Shown piece by piece: positions 54,455 to 62,045 of a DNA stretch of 64,000 nucleotides. The position numbers and the translations under genes were made by a program. Within the stretch, counting starts at the first letter, position 1. The number at the start of each line of letters is the position of its first letter. The DNA is taken from positions 146,821-210,820 of the forward strand of contig NZ_PENS01000009.1 of NCBI RefSeq assembly GCF_003144325.1, in the 5' to 3' direction. This DNA is from Proteus terrae. GTDB lineage: Bacteria > Pseudomonadota > Gammaproteobacteria > Enterobacterales > Enterobacteriaceae. The notes below the pieces were generated by a model, which did not search any database, was not told the origin of the DNA, and worked only from the letters and a program-made list of their open reading frames with translations.

Positions 54455-55462
54455 AGTGTGGCCCCTTTAATAACTGTACTCTAAACCTCGTTCAATAATT
54501 TGATGCTCATCCAAAATAAGGAAGAGAGAACCTTATAGATAATTTTTACAACAAGTTAAAAATATATCTTTATAAATTCATATTTAAACTCTCATTAAAT
54601 CATCAATTAATGAACATCAACTATGTAGGGTAAAATAATCTTATAAACACCGATTTATTTAATTACAAATAAGCATCATCCGATTAGGAGTAATGATTAT
54701 TTAAATTAAATTGTATAATTATTTTAATGAAAAAGACAACATCAAAAAAAGTATAAAAATTTAAATATTACTCATTTTCACTTCATAAAGTTGGGTATTT
54801 TTACTTAATTTAATATTCATTATCACCATCGAAAATAGCGTATTTTTCACCCAAAAAAACACGGTTAAAAACCGGATAATAACTACTATTAACTAATAAC
54901 AATTTGTATAAATTTTATAAAAATAAAATTCTAAAATAATCCTTAATTAATATTATTTCCTCTAAGAACTAAAGAACCTTTCAAGATCAAATAAAAAAAA
55001 TCTTCATATTTTCATTAAATTTACCCTCTAAAAAAGAGCAGAAAAAATGTTAAATATTATTAATCCATATTGATCATCATCAAAAATGATTTATTTTTTA
55101 CACTCAAAAGGTGAATTTATTGCTTTTTATCATATAAAGATAGGCTGTTTTTATTGAAAAAAAATAAAATACATCAGTGTTGGTTAAGTTTTGGAAAAAA
55201 CACCCTAAGAAAACAGACAAAAATAGATTATCTAACTATGAGTAGTATCACTATTTACTTATAGTAAATACCACTAAGAATAACCCGTATTTCAGGATAA
55301 TTAACTTAAGTTATATTTTATACCTAAAACAGTATTGTTAATTTAGCTTAACAAACCAACAAGCGTGATCTAGTTCAAATTATAAATGTAACAATGAAAA
55401 AATACGTTATCATTCATTTAACCTATTGAATTTTATATTAAACAAACAAAACAATAGTTATA

Positions 55463-55481
55463 TATACTAATAATTAGTATA
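55463..55481. repeat. Perfect 19-bp palindrome
   Basis: TATACTAAT-A-ATTAGTATA, symmetric over its full length, in the long region upstream of the bcs operon. The half TATACTAATAA recurs near 55532. A dimeric regulator site is likely, but the factor is unknown. Confidence 0.6.
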
Positions 55482-55700
55482 AATACCCATTATTATGTTT
55501 TTTTATATTAAAAATACTTAACCAACTACATCTTTATACTAATAAAGTTATATCATTTTAAGATAATCTTTTTATGTAATCATATAAAATAATATACTTT
55601 TTAGATGTTTTTTTTTAAGAACAATCCTACGAGTTTAAGTTCTATTTTTTTATTATTCGATAGAAACTAATCAAAATAAGACGTTTAATTATATCAATAT

Positions 55701-55721
55701 GATCAAATAGCGGAATCGCTT
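55701..55721. repeat. 21-bp shared upstream motif, copy B
   Basis: GATCAAATAGCG, then GAATCGCTT, 99 bp before the NADAR gene start; 19 of 21 bases match copy A at 14202-14222. This copy holds a good dyad AGCG-GAAT-CGCT. Confidence 0.5.
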
Positions 55722-55819
55722 CACCTACTCACAGAATCACAAAAAGGCACTCTATCCTTCTTTACTTCTATGCTATCTTTATTAGATAAGCAAAAAGCCT
55801 TCGTGATAATGGAAAAAAA

Positions 55820-56371
55820 ATGGATTTAGAACAATTAAAGAAAGATTTCCGTACAGGTAAGAAAATAAAATTTGTTTACTTTTGGGGACACAAAAGTAAA
55901 ACAGATGAAGTCACAAAAAGTTGCTTTAGCCAATGGTACCCAGCACCCTTTATCTTAGATGATGTTCGTTACATCAGTGCTGAACACTATATGATGGCTG
56001 AAAAAGCGAAATTATTTAATGATATAGAAGTCAGAGAGCGGATTATCACTACATCTAATCCGGGCTCAGCAAAAGCATTAGGCAGAGAAGTAAAAGGGTT
56101 TGACCAAAGCATTTGGGAACAACACCGTATGGATATTGTTATTCGTGCCAATATCGCAAAATTTTCCCAAAATGAAGAACTCGGTAAATTTCTGATTTCA
56201 ACAGGCAATCGTGTGCTTGTTGAGGCAAGCCCCGTTGATAAAATATGGGGAGTCGGTTTAAGTGAGCAAGATAACGAGATTAACAATCCTCTTCTTTGGA
56301 ATGGATTAAATTTATTAGGCTTTGCTCTAATGAGTGTACGTAGTGTTTTGATTGAAAGTAGTAATCAATAG
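55820..56371 (+). CDS. NADAR-family protein (YbiA-like)
   Basis: 183 residues of the NADAR fold. E. coli YbiA of this family acts as an N-glycosidase on riboflavin-pathway intermediates, and other members remove ADP-ribose from nucleic acids. Landmarks: KIKFVYFWGHKS, SCFSQWYPAPFILDDVRYISAEHYMMAEKAKLF (with the catalytic-type Glu), GSAKALGREVKGFDQSIWEQHRMDIVIRANIAKFSQN, and SPVDKIWGVGLSEQD. It is single-gene; the ribosome site is weak (GGA 7 nt before ATG). It shares an upstream motif with the DUF1097 gene. Confidence 0.87.
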   Translation: MDLEQLKKDFRTGKKIKFVYFWGHKSKTDEVTKSCFSQWYPAPFILDDVRYISAEHYMMAEKAKLFNDIEVRERIITTSNPGSAKALGREVKGFDQSIWEQHRMDIVIRANIAKFSQNEELGKFLISTGNRVLVEASPVDKIWGVGLSEQDNEINNPLLWNGLNLLGFALMSVRSVLIESSNQ

Positions 56372-56529
56372 ATAAAGAAAACTCAACTGTCACCAATCAC
56401 TGTTCTTCTTTAACCTAGTGTATATAAGCAGTAGAGATAACTTAAGTATTGACTGAAATAGAAATGGCCATGTAACGACAACCTTGTCGTTACTATAAAT
56501 AATATTTACAGAATAATTAAGAGACTGAT

Positions 56530-57441
56530 ATGTATTATGGTTTTGATATGGGCGGCACAAAAATTGAGCTTGCCGTTTTTGATAAAGATCTGACTCAAGT
56601 ATGGCAAAAACGTGTTCCTACACCTAAAAATGACTATCAGGCATTATTGAATGTTTTTAAGGAACTGACTTTAGAAGCTGACAATGAACTAGATTGTAAG
56701 GGAAAAGTAGGTGTGGGTGTTCCTGGTATTGTGAATGCTACAGAAGGAACGGTGTTTACCACTAATGTTCCGGCAGCTAAATACAAACCTATGGTTCACG
56801 ATCTCGCACATATACTCAATAGACCCGTTAAAGTCGAAAATGATGCTAACTGCTTTGCTTTATCAGAAGCTTGGGATCCTGAGTTTCGTCATCACCCTTC
56901 TGTATTAGGTCTTATATTAGGCACGGGAGTGGGTGGCGGATTTGTTATTGATGGCAAAGTATTGTCTGGTAAGAATGGGATTGCTGGTGAAATCGGTCAT
57001 ATGAATCTGAATGTAGATGCAGATAATGTGATCGGTGAGACGATGCCAAAAATTATTTGTGGCTGTGGCAAAAAAGCGTGTTTTGAAACCTATTTATCGG
57101 GCCGTGGTTTTGAACGTATGTATAAAGCCTTCAATCATACCCCACAAAGAGCGGTTGATATTGTTGAGCAATATTATGCAGGCGATGAAAAAACTCAAGA
57201 ACATGTTGATCGCTATATGAAAGTACTTGCGATTTACCTTAGCAATATTCTTACTGTACTTGACCCTCATTTGATTGTTATTGGTGGTGGATTATCACAA
57301 TTTAACGCCCTGTATGAACTATTACCTGAATATCTCTCACACTGTGTTTACGGCAATGCACAAATTCCATTAATAGAAAAAGCACGTCATGGTGATGCAG
57401 GTGGCGCTCGTGGAGCTGCTTGCCTTAATTTATTAGACTGA
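56530..57441 (+). CDS. nagK: N-acetyl-D-glucosamine kinase
   Basis: ROK-family kinase that phosphorylates GlcNAc recovered from cell wall turnover. 303 residues, the same length as E. coli NagK. N-terminal ATP site FDMGGTKIELAVFD, catalytic region ENDANCFALSEAW, LGTGVGGGFVIDG, the zinc motif ICGCGKKACFETYLSGRG, and VIGGGLSQF. It is a single-gene unit followed by a hairpin. Confidence 0.95.
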   Translation: MYYGFDMGGTKIELAVFDKDLTQVWQKRVPTPKNDYQALLNVFKELTLEADNELDCKGKVGVGVPGIVNATEGTVFTTNVPAAKYKPMVHDLAHILNRPVKVENDANCFALSEAWDPEFRHHPSVLGLILGTGVGGGFVIDGKVLSGKNGIAGEIGHMNLNVDADNVIGETMPKIICGCGKKACFETYLSGRGFERMYKAFNHTPQRAVDIVEQYYAGDEKTQEHVDRYMKVLAIYLSNILTVLDPHLIVIGGGLSQFNALYELLPEYLSHCVYGNAQIPLIEKARHGDAGGARGAACLNLLD

Positions 57442-57450
57442 TAAATAAAA

Positions 57451-57483
57451 AAGAGCCTTTCTTCTTTTTTCTTAAAGGCTCTT
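57451..57483 (+). terminator. Hairpin after nagK
   Basis: AAGAGCCTTT/AAAGGCTCTT, a 10-bp stem with a 13-nt loop. It is preceded by an A-run and followed by a weak T tract. Confidence 0.65.
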
Positions 57484-57538
57484 CTATTTATAGCTTATAG
57501 TGTTTTATCAGCACCATCACATTATTAAGGCTATCGGT

Positions 57539-58123
57539 ATGGATAAGATTTGGTTTAAAAAAAGACTCACCTTTCTTGGTGGGTTAACTATCATATTAGT
57601 CTTACTTCAACTTATTAACTCACTACTCCCCATCTCTCTTCTTCAATGGGGCATTATTCCAAGAACAGGTGAAGGTTTAATTGGTATTTTTATCGCGCCT
57701 TTCATTCATGGATCTTGGTCTCATCTATTTAGTAATCTACTCCCGCTTCTTATTCTTAGCTTTTTATCCATGACCCAATCTCTACGAGAATATGTGTTAT
57801 CCAGTATATTTATCATTATCGTAAGCGGTTTATTAGTTTGGATTTTTGGACGAAGTGCTATTCACGTCGGTGCAAGTGGATGGATTTTTGGATTGTGGTC
57901 TTTGCTTATTGCTCACGCTTTTACTCGACGTAAAATCATCGATATAGTGATCGCACTCTTTGTTCTATTCTATTATGGGTCAATGGCCTACGGATTAATC
58001 CCAGGACAATTAGGTGTATCAACAGAATCACATATTTCAGGTGTTGTTGCAGGGCTACTTTATGCATGGTGTGCAAGAAAGCTAATTCGCCGTAAAAGCC
58101 GAGTAGTAGAAGTGGCTAAATAG
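57539..58123 (+). CDS. Rhomboid-family intramembrane serine protease
   Basis: 194 residues with six hydrophobic segments. Family motifs: FIHGSWSHLFSNLLPLL (57-70; HxxxN oxyanion region), the catalytic Ser113 in HVGASGWIFG, and the partner His165 in ESHISGVVAGLL. The catalytic dyad is therefore intact. I chose the ATG at 57539 with AAGG 8 nt upstream; an in-frame GTG at 57500 lacks a ribosome site. Substrate unknown. It may be cotranscribed with nagK only if the weak hairpin is leaky. Confidence 0.88.
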   Translation: MDKIWFKKRLTFLGGLTIILVLLQLINSLLPISLLQWGIIPRTGEGLIGIFIAPFIHGSWSHLFSNLLPLLILSFLSMTQSLREYVLSSIFIIIVSGLLVWIFGRSAIHVGASGWIFGLWSLLIAHAFTRRKIIDIVIALFVLFYYGSMAYGLIPGQLGVSTESHISGVVAGLLYAWCARKLIRRKSRVVEVAK

Positions 58124-58142
58124 CCACTTCTCTATAAAACAG

Positions 58143-58706
58143 TTACTTATGACCAATTGGCAGTATTGTTCTGCCATACATCTCATTTAATACTTCAGCC
58201 ATTGCAAGATAAAAAGCACTGGCACCACAAATAATACCTTCAAAACCTGCAATTTTTAAAATTAGTGCATTGCCGGTGATATTTCCTATCGCCAGTAAAG
58301 CAAATAAAACTGTCAGACTTAAAAAGACAAACTGTAGCGCTCTATTGGCTTTTAACGTGCCAATAAACATGAAAAAGGTAAATATTCCCCATAGCGCTAA
58401 AAACACACCTAAAAAGAGAGGTGTTGTTGGCTCGCTTAAACCCATTACTGGTAATAACCAAATTCCTACCAATGTTACCCAAAAGAAGCCGTAAGAGGTA
58501 AATGCAGTGGCGCCAAAAGTGTTGCCTTTTTTAAACTCAAAAATTCCAGCAATAACTTGAGCAATCCCACCATAAAAAATTCCCATACTCATAATGACTG
58601 AGACAACTGGGAAAAAACCGGCATTATGTATGTTCAACAAAATCGTTGTCATACCAAAACCCATTAAACCTAATGGACCCGGATTGGCAATACGTTCGTT
58701 AGTCAT
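58143..58706 (-). CDS. satP: Acetate/succinate uptake transporter SatP
   Basis: Inner-membrane carboxylate channel/transporter of the GPR1/FUN34/YaaH family. 187 residues, compared with 188 in E. coli, with six helices. The family signature at the start is ANPGPLGLMGFGMTTILLNIHNAG, and it ends YLAMAEVLNEMYGRTILPIGHK. I chose the ATG at 58706 because it fits the E. coli length; an in-frame upstream extension to 58802 adds 32 residues not found in the family. Confidence 0.93.
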   Translation of the reverse strand: MTNERIANPGPLGLMGFGMTTILLNIHNAGFFPVVSVIMSMGIFYGGIAQVIAGIFEFKKGNTFGATAFTSYGFFWVTLVGIWLLPVMGLSEPTTPLFLGVFLALWGIFTFFMFIGTLKANRALQFVFLSLTVLFALLAIGNITGNALILKIAGFEGIICGASAFYLAMAEVLNEMYGRTILPIGHK

Positions 58707-59067
58707 AAAACCTAAAACCTCTAAAAATAATAGGGGAAAATTAAAAAAAATTTGAAGGCGCTGGATGATAAGAGGTAACACATCCAAAAACAATGATCCC
58801 AAAGGGTATATTTTTGAATAACCGCCAACATCGATCCCAAGGAGAAATAACTAGTAGATTTAACTTAGAGAAAATAAGTATTTAGTGATAGATGCTTATA
58901 TCAACAAAAAGAACAAAGCAAAATAAAGGTCTATAATTTAAATGTTAATATCAATCAGTTGATATATTAATACTTAAATTTACCTTAAAATGCGGTTTTA
59001 TACATAGAAATGAAATAAAATCTAATACATTAATTAGTTTAATTATTAACCTATAAGCGAGCTTGTT
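58707..59067. promoter_or_regulatory. satP/ygiW divergent control region
   Basis: 361 bp without a gene. A dyad ATATCAA-TCAG-TTGATAT lies at 58948-58965, about 100 bp before ygiW. It looks like an inverted FNR-type arrangement but does not match the FNR consensus (TTGAT-N4-ATCAA). The factor is unknown. Confidence 0.45.
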
Positions 59068-59460
59068 ATGAAAAAAATACTTGTATTATTAATCGGTAGT
59101 ACTTTGGCTTTTGCATCTCAAGCAAGTACAACACATGAAGGTGGCTTTCAAGGATCTATTCAGCCCCCCACAGAGCAAGGTGGATTTAAAGGCCCTTCTA
59201 TTAGTGAAACAACCGTTGCTAAAGCAAAAGATCTTTCTGATGACACTTGGGTTATCTTGACGGGAAAAATTACCAAAAAAATTGGTGATGAGCTGTATGT
59301 TTTTGAAGATACCACCGGCGGTATCAATGTAGATATTGATAATAAAAGATGGCGCGGACAAACAGTGACACCAGAAAATACTGTCAGAATTGAAGGTAAA
59401 GTTGATAAAGAGTGGACAAGTACCGAGATCGACGTAAAACAAATTACTATTATTAAATAA
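59068..59460 (+). CDS. YgiW/YdeI-type periplasmic OB-fold stress protein
   Basis: 130 residues with a signal peptide (KKILVLLIGSTLAFASQAS) and a bacterial OB-fold (BOF) domain: TVAKAKDLSDDTWVILTGKITKKIGDELYVFEDTTGGINVDIDNKRWRG, then ENTVRIEGKVDKEWTSTEIDVKQI. Members in E. coli and Salmonella are induced by envelope or peroxide stress and help survival with cationic peptides. The short GGFQGS and GGFKGP repeats after the signal peptide are typical. It is single-gene with a strong terminator. Confidence 0.9.
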   Translation: MKKILVLLIGSTLAFASQASTTHEGGFQGSIQPPTEQGGFKGPSISETTVAKAKDLSDDTWVILTGKITKKIGDELYVFEDTTGGINVDIDNKRWRGQTVTPENTVRIEGKVDKEWTSTEIDVKQITIIK

Positions 59461-59508
59461 TTATCATCAAATAATTTGTCTTTAAATTAAATACAAATTA
59501 ATTATTAT

Positions 59509-59547
59509 AAAAGCTAATATATTGAAATATATTAGCTTTTTATTTTT
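59509..59547 (+). terminator. Intrinsic terminator after ygiW-type gene
   Basis: A perfect 14-bp stem AAAAGCTAATATAT/ATATATTAGCTTTT with a TGAA loop and a T-rich tail. Confidence 0.9.
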
Positions 59548-59607
59548 CACTTTTTTATATTTTAGTTTAATCAATAAAATTGGATCCTTTATACAAATTT
59601 CTCCGCT

Positions 59608-59637
59608 TTAACCTCAAGTTAAGTTTAGGTTTATAGT
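59608..59637 (+). promoter_or_regulatory. SoxR-box promoter
   Basis: CCTCAAGTTAAGTTTAGG at 59612-59629 matches 16 of 18 positions of the SoxR box in the E. coli soxS promoter (CCTCAAGTTAACTTGAGG). It lies between TTAACC and TATAGT, with an over-long 18-19-bp spacer that is typical of MerR-family activation. No soxS or soxR gene is adjacent. Confidence 0.7.
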
Positions 59638-59685
59638 TATTATCAGTTAAAACACAGCTACTCTTCACAAGAGGTGATTTAACTC

Positions 59686-59751
59686 ATGAGATACCCTCAT
59701 AGTCGTTTACATCCTAACTACTCTACGTTTACCCTGTTTTCTCCATTTTAA
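59686..59751 (+). CDS. Possible 21-residue small protein
   Basis: ATG at 59686 with AGAGGTG 9 nt upstream; 21 codons to a TAA that overlaps the terminator stem. It begins MRYPHSRLHPNY and ends TLFSPF: basic and aromatic, with no membrane helix. The ribosome site lies partly in a small CTCTT-CAC-AAGAG hairpin. I do not recognise it. Coding status is unproven; promoter, ribosome site and terminator all fit a short mRNA. Confidence 0.35.
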   Translation: MRYPHSRLHPNYSTFTLFSPF

Positions 59752-59773
59752 GCCTGCTATGCAGGCTTTTTTT
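59750..59773 (+). terminator. Intrinsic terminator of the SoxR-box transcript
   Basis: AAGCCTGC-TAT-GCAGGCTT followed by five more T (seven T in a row). A compact, strong terminator with the tail favoured by Hfq-binding small RNAs. Confidence 0.9.
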
Positions 59774-59894
59774 CTACTTATATCAAGTCATATTCTCGAA
59801 AAACATCAAAAAAGGATAAGCAAAGTATTATTTATACCTTTGTTTTCTATAAATATTTTTTTACAAAACTCTACGCGTTTATACCTTAATTAAA

Positions 59895-59925
59895 TTGACC
59901 TTCCAGTAGGGGGAAAGATTATTGT
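59895..59925 (+). promoter_or_regulatory. CueR-type copper-responsive promoter
   Basis: TTGACC (-35) at 59895-59900 and TATTGT (-10) at 59920-59925 with a 19-bp spacer. The spacer region holds the dyad CCTTCC-N7-GGAAAG, close to the E. coli copA operator (CCTTCC-N7-GGAAGG). It drives the DUF411 gene. Confidence 0.72.
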
Positions 59926-59958
59926 TTCGTCTATCAACTTAATGAAAGGAATAAAACA

Positions 59959-60408
59959 ATGAAAAAGTTATTACTGCCTTCTCTTATTGCAATCTCTGCT
60001 TTTACAAGTACAGCTTATGCTTCCAACCATAATGTTGTTGAGGTTTATAAAACAGAGAGTTGTGGATGCTGTACTTTATGGGCTGATGGTGTAAAAGAAG
60101 CAGGATTTAACGTTAAAGTGAATATAGTTTCAGAAACACAATTAATGGAAAAGTACCAACAAGCAGGTGTACCTAATAATTTATTAAGTTGCCACTTTGC
60201 GACTTATCAAGGTAAAGACTTAGTCGGACATATCCCGGTTGATAGCTTAAAAAATATCGACTTAGTGGATAAATCTAAATCCGGTATTGCTGTTGGTGGA
60301 ATGCCTGCGGGAAGTTTAGGTATGTATGCTGGTGATTATAAAGAGCCTTACCAAGTTATCGCTTTTGATAAGTCAGGTAACCAATCTCTATTTAAATCTT
60401 ACAACTAG
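59959..60408 (+). CDS. DUF411 periplasmic metal-binding protein
   Basis: 149 residues with a signal peptide (LLLPSLIAISAFTSTAYAS). The mature protein starts with a thioredoxin-like strand and a metal site ESCGCCTLW (Cys35, Cys37, Cys38). A further Cys/His pair is in LLSCHFATYQG, then GHIP and a Met in GGMPAGSLGM. DUF411 proteins are found in copper and silver resistance loci. A CueR-like promoter directly upstream supports a copper role. AAGGA precedes the start. It is single-gene, ending at a bidirectional hairpin. Confidence 0.87.
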   Translation: MKKLLLPSLIAISAFTSTAYASNHNVVEVYKTESCGCCTLWADGVKEAGFNVKVNIVSETQLMEKYQQAGVPNNLLSCHFATYQGKDLVGHIPVDSLKNIDLVDKSKSGIAVGGMPAGSLGMYAGDYKEPYQVIAFDKSGNQSLFKSYN

Positions 60409-60483
60409 TTTTTTTGTACTTGTTTGTTCTTACTATAATGCTGTTTTAATAGCGATATATCTCTCCGATAGTGCTATTTTCCT

Positions 60484-60522
60484 CTGCCTGTATTCCGTTT
60501 ACAGGCAGTATTTTATTTTTGA
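60484..60522. terminator. Bidirectional terminator between DUF411 and efflux genes
   Basis: CTGCCTGTA-N7-TACAGGCAG followed by TATTTTATTTTT. It lies between convergent genes and overlaps the efflux gene stop. Confidence 0.8.
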
Positions 60523-62045
60523 ATAGTAAATAATGTTGGCACAATAGGATTAGCAGGTGAAGGTTTTAAAAAAAATAGACAAATCAATCCTAAAACAACA
60601 AACCATGTTATTAAATGAAATCCATCTATAAAGGATGCAACATGAGACTCTCTTGTTATTAAAGCCATGACATCTTGAACGTTATCAAGCCCCTTTCCTA
60701 ATAGTTTTTGCTCCCCTGTTTGCACATACCCTCTTAATGACCCTTGATGTGTATCATAAGATATTCTTAAATACGTATTCATTAAGGCCCCAGCTAGCGC
60801 TGGCATTAATACTCTTGCTATTGAAATATAAGCCCCAAGATGCAACGCTTCACTGGGTTTAATATTGGTCACAAATGAAGCAATTAAACCAATTAATAAA
60901 ATACATTCTCCAATAGCTTGTACCACAATAAGCAAAAAGAAATCGTCCGCTCTCCACTGATAAGTAATTTGATGACCAAGTAAACAAGAAACACCAATAA
61001 TAGTAATTCCGATCATCATCACTAAACGAGGTTCTAGCCGACGTGCGATAATAATGGCTAGAGGACTACAAAGAAGATAGGTAATAAAACCAACATTGCT
61101 TATTTCTCCTATTTGTTGTGCTTTAAAGCCTGCAACAATACTCAAAAAAGAAGGAACAAATAATGAGTTGGGCAACATTAAAAAACCGTATAAACAAGCA
61201 ATGACAAAACAGACCCTTAAATTATAATTTGTAAGCCAATTTAAATATCCAAAACTTTTGCTATAAATTACAGCTCTAATAATAAAAGTAAGTATTAAAA
61301 TAGCACTACCAAGTAAACAAGAAATAATCAGTCCTGAATCCCACCATCCAAGTAATTCACCTTGAATAACACTAATATATAATAGAGTTAAACCTAGACA
61401 TTTTAATGTCATTCCTCCCCAATCACTTTGTGCAAGTTGCTCTTTATTGATAGGTGTAATTGGCATTCCACGCCAAGCAAAAAACATAATAGCTAACGAA
61501 AATAACATTGAAACCCAATAGAGCCAGCGCCAATTTAAGATTTCGAATATTGAACCAGATATTCCTACTCCTGCATCCATTCCGACTGAAACTCGTAGGC
61601 TATAAGCTGCCATAACGATTAGCCAAACATTAGGATTTAAACTTCTTAATGCCAAAGATATTGTCATTGGCAAATAGACTCCCAAACAAAAACCAATCAA
61701 AAAATGCAGTATTAATAAAAAAGGTAGCCCAATAAAATCACCACTACTAGAGACCAAAATACAACAGAAAAAAAGTAACAAGCTTGAGCTAATTAATATT
61801 TTCTCAGCACCATAAATCACCATAAACCAAGGTACTAATGTCATACTGATTAACTGAGCAGAATTAATTGCTACGTTTAACCAAGAACCTTGCACTATAT
61901 CTAGAGCAAAAATACCGCGTAAATCAGCTAAAGACATAGAAAACATACGAATAAATAGCGTAGATAAAATAGCACCAAGAAAAACAGAAAATACTATAAA
62001 TAAAGGCCTGTTTTCTTGTGCTCCTGACAAGAAATTAAGCGTCAT
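60513..62045 (-). CDS. MFS drug-efflux permease, DHA2 (EmrB-like)
   Basis: Inner-membrane proton antiporter of 510 residues with about 14 hydrophobic helices. The N-terminal half shows RMFSMSLADLRGIFALDIVQGSWLNVAI, LHFLIGFCLGVYLPMTISLALRSL (loop region) and a motif-C-like SLRVSVGMDAGVGISGSIFEILNWRWLYWVSM. It pairs with the adaptor encoded upstream, whose last 11 nt it overlaps. I chose the ATG at 62045, 6 nt after AGGAGG; the ATG at 62048 is also possible. Substrates are unknown. Confidence 0.87.
   Translation of the reverse strand: MTLNFLSGAQENRPLFIVFSVFLGAILSTLFIRMFSMSLADLRGIFALDIVQGSWLNVAINSAQLISMTLVPWFMVIYGAEKILISSSLLLFFCCILVSSSGDFIGLPFLLILHFLIGFCLGVYLPMTISLALRSLNPNVWLIVMAAYSLRVSVGMDAGVGISGSIFEILNWRWLYWVSMLFSLAIMFFAWRGMPITPINKEQLAQSDWGGMTLKCLGLTLLYISVIQGELLGWWDSGLIISCLLGSAILILTFIIRAVIYSKSFGYLNWLTNYNLRVCFVIACLYGFLMLPNSLFVPSFLSIVAGFKAQQIGEISNVGFITYLLCSPLAIIIARRLEPRLVMMIGITIIGVSCLLGHQITYQWRADDFFLLIVVQAIGECILLIGLIASFVTNIKPSEALHLGAYISIARVLMPALAGALMNTYLRISYDTHQGSLRGYVQTGEQKLLGKGLDNVQDVMALITRESHVASFIDGFHLITWFVVLGLICLFFLKPSPANPIVPTLFTIQK

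Larger units (their letters stand above)
54455..55819. other. 1.4-kb AT-rich non-coding region upstream of the cellulose operon
   Basis: 1365 bp with no convincing gene on either strand. It presumably carries the bcs promoter (leftward) and the NADAR promoter (rightward). Features seen: a perfect 19-bp palindrome at 55463-55481 with a further half-site near 55532; a smaller dyad TATTTACT/AGTAAATA around 55252-55270; a hairpin-like AAGAAC...GTTCT followed by seven T near 55618-55652 that could be a terminator of an unseen small RNA; and the 21-bp motif at 55701-55721. The strong AT bias suggests H-NS binding (inference). Confidence 0.6.
59644..59773 (+). ncRNA. Candidate small RNA / short mRNA from the SoxR-box promoter
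   Basis: Predicted transcript of about 130 nt from just after the TATAGT box to a strong terminator with seven T. It could be a regulatory RNA, a messenger for the 21-codon ORF, or both. Start and end are inferred from promoter and terminator positions only. Confidence 0.45.
59461..59958. other. Intergenic region with two MerR-type promoters and a small transcription unit
   Basis: 498 bp without a standard-length gene. In order it holds the ygiW terminator (59509), a SoxR-like promoter (59608), a possible 21-codon ORF (59686), a strong terminator (59750) and a CueR-like promoter (59895) serving the DUF411 gene. Each is listed separately. Confidence 0.7.

Noticed and set aside
57500..57538. 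GTG start for the rhomboid gene
   Set aside because: No ribosome site, while the ATG at 57539 has AAGG at good distance and begins with a typical short cytosolic tail.
58707..58802. 32-residue N-terminal extension of SatP
   Set aside because: Not present in the family; the internal ATG gives the standard 187-residue length and the MTNERIANPGPLG start.
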